From positions 6,832,001-6,896,000 of the forward strand of contig NZ_JADPZX010000001.1 in NCBI RefSeq assembly GCF_015712165.1: a stretch of DNA of 64,000 nt. The letters run 5' to 3'. Source of the stretch: Streptomyces spinoverrucosus. Lineage in GTDB: Bacteria > Actinomycetota > Actinomycetes > Streptomycetales > Streptomycetaceae. The notes beneath the pieces are model-generated. The model had not been told where the DNA came from. It saw only the letters and a program-made list of their open reading frames with translations, and did no database searches. Below, one piece after another: positions 62,314-64,000 of the stretch; positions within the stretch are counted from its first letter, which is position 1, and every line of letters begins with the position of its first letter. Position numbers and translations under genes: made by a program.

Positions 62314-63672
62314 ATGACCGCGACGCTCGTGAAAGAGGCGAGCCCCCCGGCCGCCGCCGGCGCCGGTGGTGGCCGGCGCCCGCGGCGGCGGGGCCTGGTC
62401 GTCGCCCTGCTCTTCGTCCTCCCCGCGCTGCTCCTGCTCGGCGCGCTCGTCGTCTACCCCGTGCTGTTCTCCGTCGGCCGCAGCTTCTTCGACGCGTCCG
62501 GCACCCGGTTCGTGGGCGGCGACAACTACACCGAGATGTTCCGCGACCCGGCGACGCTGAAGGCCGTACGCAACACGGCGATCTGGGTCGTCGTGGCCCC
62601 GACGCTGCTCACCGGGCTGGGGCTGATCCTGGCCGTGCTGGTGGAGAAGGTCCGCTGGGCGACGGCGTTCAAGCTGCTGCTGTTCATGCCGATGGCGGTG
62701 TCCTTCCTCGCCGCCGGCATCATCTTCCGGCTCGCCTACGACGAGGACCCGGACAAGGGCGTGCTGAACGCCGCCGCGGTCTCCGTCCACGACGCCTTCG
62801 AGGGCACGTCCTCCTATCCGACCGCGCGGGCGCGCGACGGGCAGGGGATGACCAAGGAGGCGGACGGGGCGTACCGGACGACGGCGAGTGTGTCGCCGGG
62901 GGAGACGGTGGCGCTCGGACTGGTCGGGGTGCTGCCGGGTGACCTGCCCGGCGGTGCGGAGCCCGCGTACGGGGCGGCCGAGCGGAAGGCCGGTGCCGGT
63001 GAACTGCGCGGAGTGGTGTACCTCGACTTCACGCCCGGTGGGGGAGGGAAGCAGGGTCGGGTCGACCGGGAGGAGAGCGGGCTGCCCGAGATGACGGTCG
63101 AGGCGGTGCGCGACGGGAAGTCGGCCGGTACGACGACCACCGCGTCCGACGGCTCCTTCCGCTTCGAGGGGCTGGACCCGGGCTCGTACACGCTGCGGCT
63201 GCCCGCCTCGAACTTCGCCCCGCCCTACGAGGGCATCTCCTGGCTGGGGCCCACGCTCGTCACGCCCGCGATCATCGGGGCGTACCTGTGGATCTGGACC
63301 GGCTTCGCGATGGTGCTGATCGGCGCGGGGCTGTCGACGCTGCCCCGGGACGCGCTGGAGGCGGCGCGGATGGACGGCGCCAACGAGTGGCAGATCTTCC
63401 GGAGGATCACGGTGCCGCTGCTCGCGCCGGTGCTCACCGTCGTCTTCGTCACGCTGGTGATCAACGTGATGAAGGTCTTCGACCTCGTCTACATCATCGC
63501 GCCCGGCCCCGTACAGGAGGACGCGACCGTGCTCGCGACGCAAATGTGGCTGGTGTCCTTCGGCGGCGGCAACGACCAGGGCCTCGGCAGCGCGCTGGGC
63601 GTCCTGCTCCTGCTCCTCGTCATCCCCGCGATGGTCTTCAACGTCCGCCGTTTCCGAAGGAGTCAGCGATGA
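62314..63672 (+). CDS. MalF-type sugar ABC permease with a large extracytoplasmic Ig-like insertion
   Basis: 452 residues, about 150 more than the usual permease of this family. Helices 1-3 are at ~27-50, ~85-108 and ~117-140; the EAA loop is DALEAARMDGANEWQIFRRI near residue ~345. Between helices 3 and 4 (residues ~145-305) lies an added soluble domain, whose end reads GLPEMTVEAVRDGKSAGTTT and TASDGSFRFEGLDPGSYTLR, the pattern of CarboxypepD_reg/Cna-B-like beta-sandwich domains. E. coli MalF carries its Ig-like P2 loop in the same interval, where it contacts the binding protein. ATG 62314 is chosen. Confidence 0.9.
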   Translation: MTATLVKEASPPAAAGAGGGRRPRRRGLVVALLFVLPALLLLGALVVYPVLFSVGRSFFDASGTRFVGGDNYTEMFRDPATLKAVRNTAIWVVVAPTLLTGLGLILAVLVEKVRWATAFKLLLFMPMAVSFLAAGIIFRLAYDEDPDKGVLNAAAVSVHDAFEGTSSYPTARARDGQGMTKEADGAYRTTASVSPGETVALGLVGVLPGDLPGGAEPAYGAAERKAGAGELRGVVYLDFTPGGGGKQGRVDREESGLPEMTVEAVRDGKSAGTTTTASDGSFRFEGLDPGSYTLRLPASNFAPPYEGISWLGPTLVTPAIIGAYLWIWTGFAMVLIGAGLSTLPRDALEAARMDGANEWQIFRRITVPLLAPVLTVVFVTLVINVMKVFDLVYIIAPGPVQEDATVLATQMWLVSFGGGNDQGLGSALGVLLLLLVIPAMVFNVRRFRRSQR

Positions 63673-63711
63673 AGAGGTGTCAGCGATGAAGGGGTGTCAG
63701 CGATGAACGCC
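63662..63711 (+). repeat. 17-bp tandem repeat forming chained mini-ORFs between the permease genes
   Basis: Units start at 63662 (GTCAGCGATGAAGAGGT), 63679 (GTCAGCGATGAAGGGGT) and 63696 (partial, running into the next gene). Each contains ATGA. ATG 63669 gives MKRCQR and ends at TGA 63687, which overlaps ATG 63686; that gives MKGCQR and ends at TGA 63704, which overlaps ATG 63703, the real start of the second permease. Confidence 0.9.
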
Positions 63712-64000
63712 GTCCGACGAGGCCTGGGCAACAGCCTGGTCCAGGCCTTCCTCGTGGTGGTGGGCCTGGTCTGGCTCACCCCGCTGGCCGGGCTGTTCCT
63801 GTCGTCGCTGCGGTCCGCCGAGGACACGGCGAAGGGCGGCTGGTGGACGGTGTTCACCAGCCCCGGCCAGCTGTCCTTCGACAACTACTCCGCGCTGCTT
63901 CAGAACGCGGGCATCACGCAGGCCTTCTGGAACACGGTCCTGATCTCGGTGCCGACGACGGTCCTGGTCGTCGCCGTGGCGGCTCTCGCCGGTTACGCCT
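63703..64000 (+). CDS. MalG-type sugar ABC permease (partial, cut by the window edge)
   Basis: The first 99 residues only. The N terminus begins MNAVRRGLGNSLVQAFLVVV, with helix 1 at ~12-34 (LVVVGLVWLTPLAGLFLSSL), then RSAEDTAKGGWWTVFTSP and the NYSALLQNAGITQAFWNTVL stretch that introduces helix 2, typical of carbohydrate ABC permeases of the MalG group. ATG 63703 is preceded by AGGGGT in the tandem repeat. It completes the heterodimeric channel with the preceding MalF-like protein. Confidence 0.93.
   Translation, partial: MNAVRRGLGNSLVQAFLVVVGLVWLTPLAGLFLSSLRSAEDTAKGGWWTVFTSPGQLSFDNYSALLQNAGITQAFWNTVLISVPTTVLVVAVAALAGYA

Overview
This is a high-GC (roughly 70%) chromosomal segment from an actinobacterium, almost certainly Streptomyces. 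The signs are frequent GTG/TTG starts, many ATGA/GTGA stop-start overlaps, the developmental gene whiA in the uvrC-rapZ-yvcK-whiA block, a WhiJ/AbaA-type regulatory set (ATPase, HTH-DUF5753, DUF397), mycothiol-type and F420/FMN-type enzyme families, and the gap-pgk-tpiA-secG-RbpA-like-pgi block. I see no rRNA, tRNA, CRISPR array, transposase or biosynthetic megagene. The window looks like core chromosome with small accessory insertions.

Layout. 0.1-3.5 kb: WhiJ/AbaA-like regulatory set and a DUF574 methyltransferase. 3.5-16.4 kb: housekeeping and small-enzyme genes (MocR-type regulator and AhpD-like protein, gltD, DUF1772, DUF2293, uridine-kinase-like protein, PPOX-fold oxidoreductase, CBS protein, corA, pseudouridine catabolism, VOC protein, ogt, MHYT sensor). 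16.4-24 kb: uvrB, then TerD, a TerD/FtsK-like fusion, TerC behind a yybP-ykoY (Mn2+) riboswitch, and a Ca2+/H+ antiporter. 24-32 kb: MHS transporter, aroQ, then a TetR-oxidoreductase-MFS cassette. That cassette lies between a 3' fragment and a complete copy of an MBL-fold hydrolase gene, followed by a mycothiol-dependent enzyme. 32.4-44.1 kb: uvrA, PfkB kinase and LacI regulator, an XRE regulator, then uvrC-rapZ-yvcK-whiA. 44.6-47.5 kb: a secreted M14 carboxypeptidase. 47.7-53.6 kb: lower glycolysis, secG, an RbpA-like protein and pgi. 53.7-57.8 kb: a DUF2087 regulator and a PadR-controlled FtsX-type ABC exporter. 57.9-64 kb: a sugar uptake and hydrolysis locus (two solute-binding proteins, a GH13 enzyme, two permeases), cut off by the right edge.

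How it works together. The most informative signal is a shared promoter architecture. uvrA, uvrB, ogt and terD all carry TGTCAGTG-N8-TAnnnT, and uvrC carries a weaker version. This is the RecA-independent, PafBC-type DNA-damage promoter known from mycobacteria. In uvrB, ogt and uvrC the -10 box lies only 6-7 nt before the start codon, which implies leaderless mRNAs. The same damage signal therefore probably drives excision repair, alkyl-transfer repair and a Ter stress module whose second gene fuses a TerD fold to an FtsK/HerA-like domain without a Walker A loop. Downstream, TerC has an Mn2+ riboswitch with a visible Shine-Dalgarno-sequestering alternative hairpin. In the sugar locus the same 13-bp palindrome lies in front of the PadR/binding-protein divergon and behind the first binding-protein gene, suggesting joint control.
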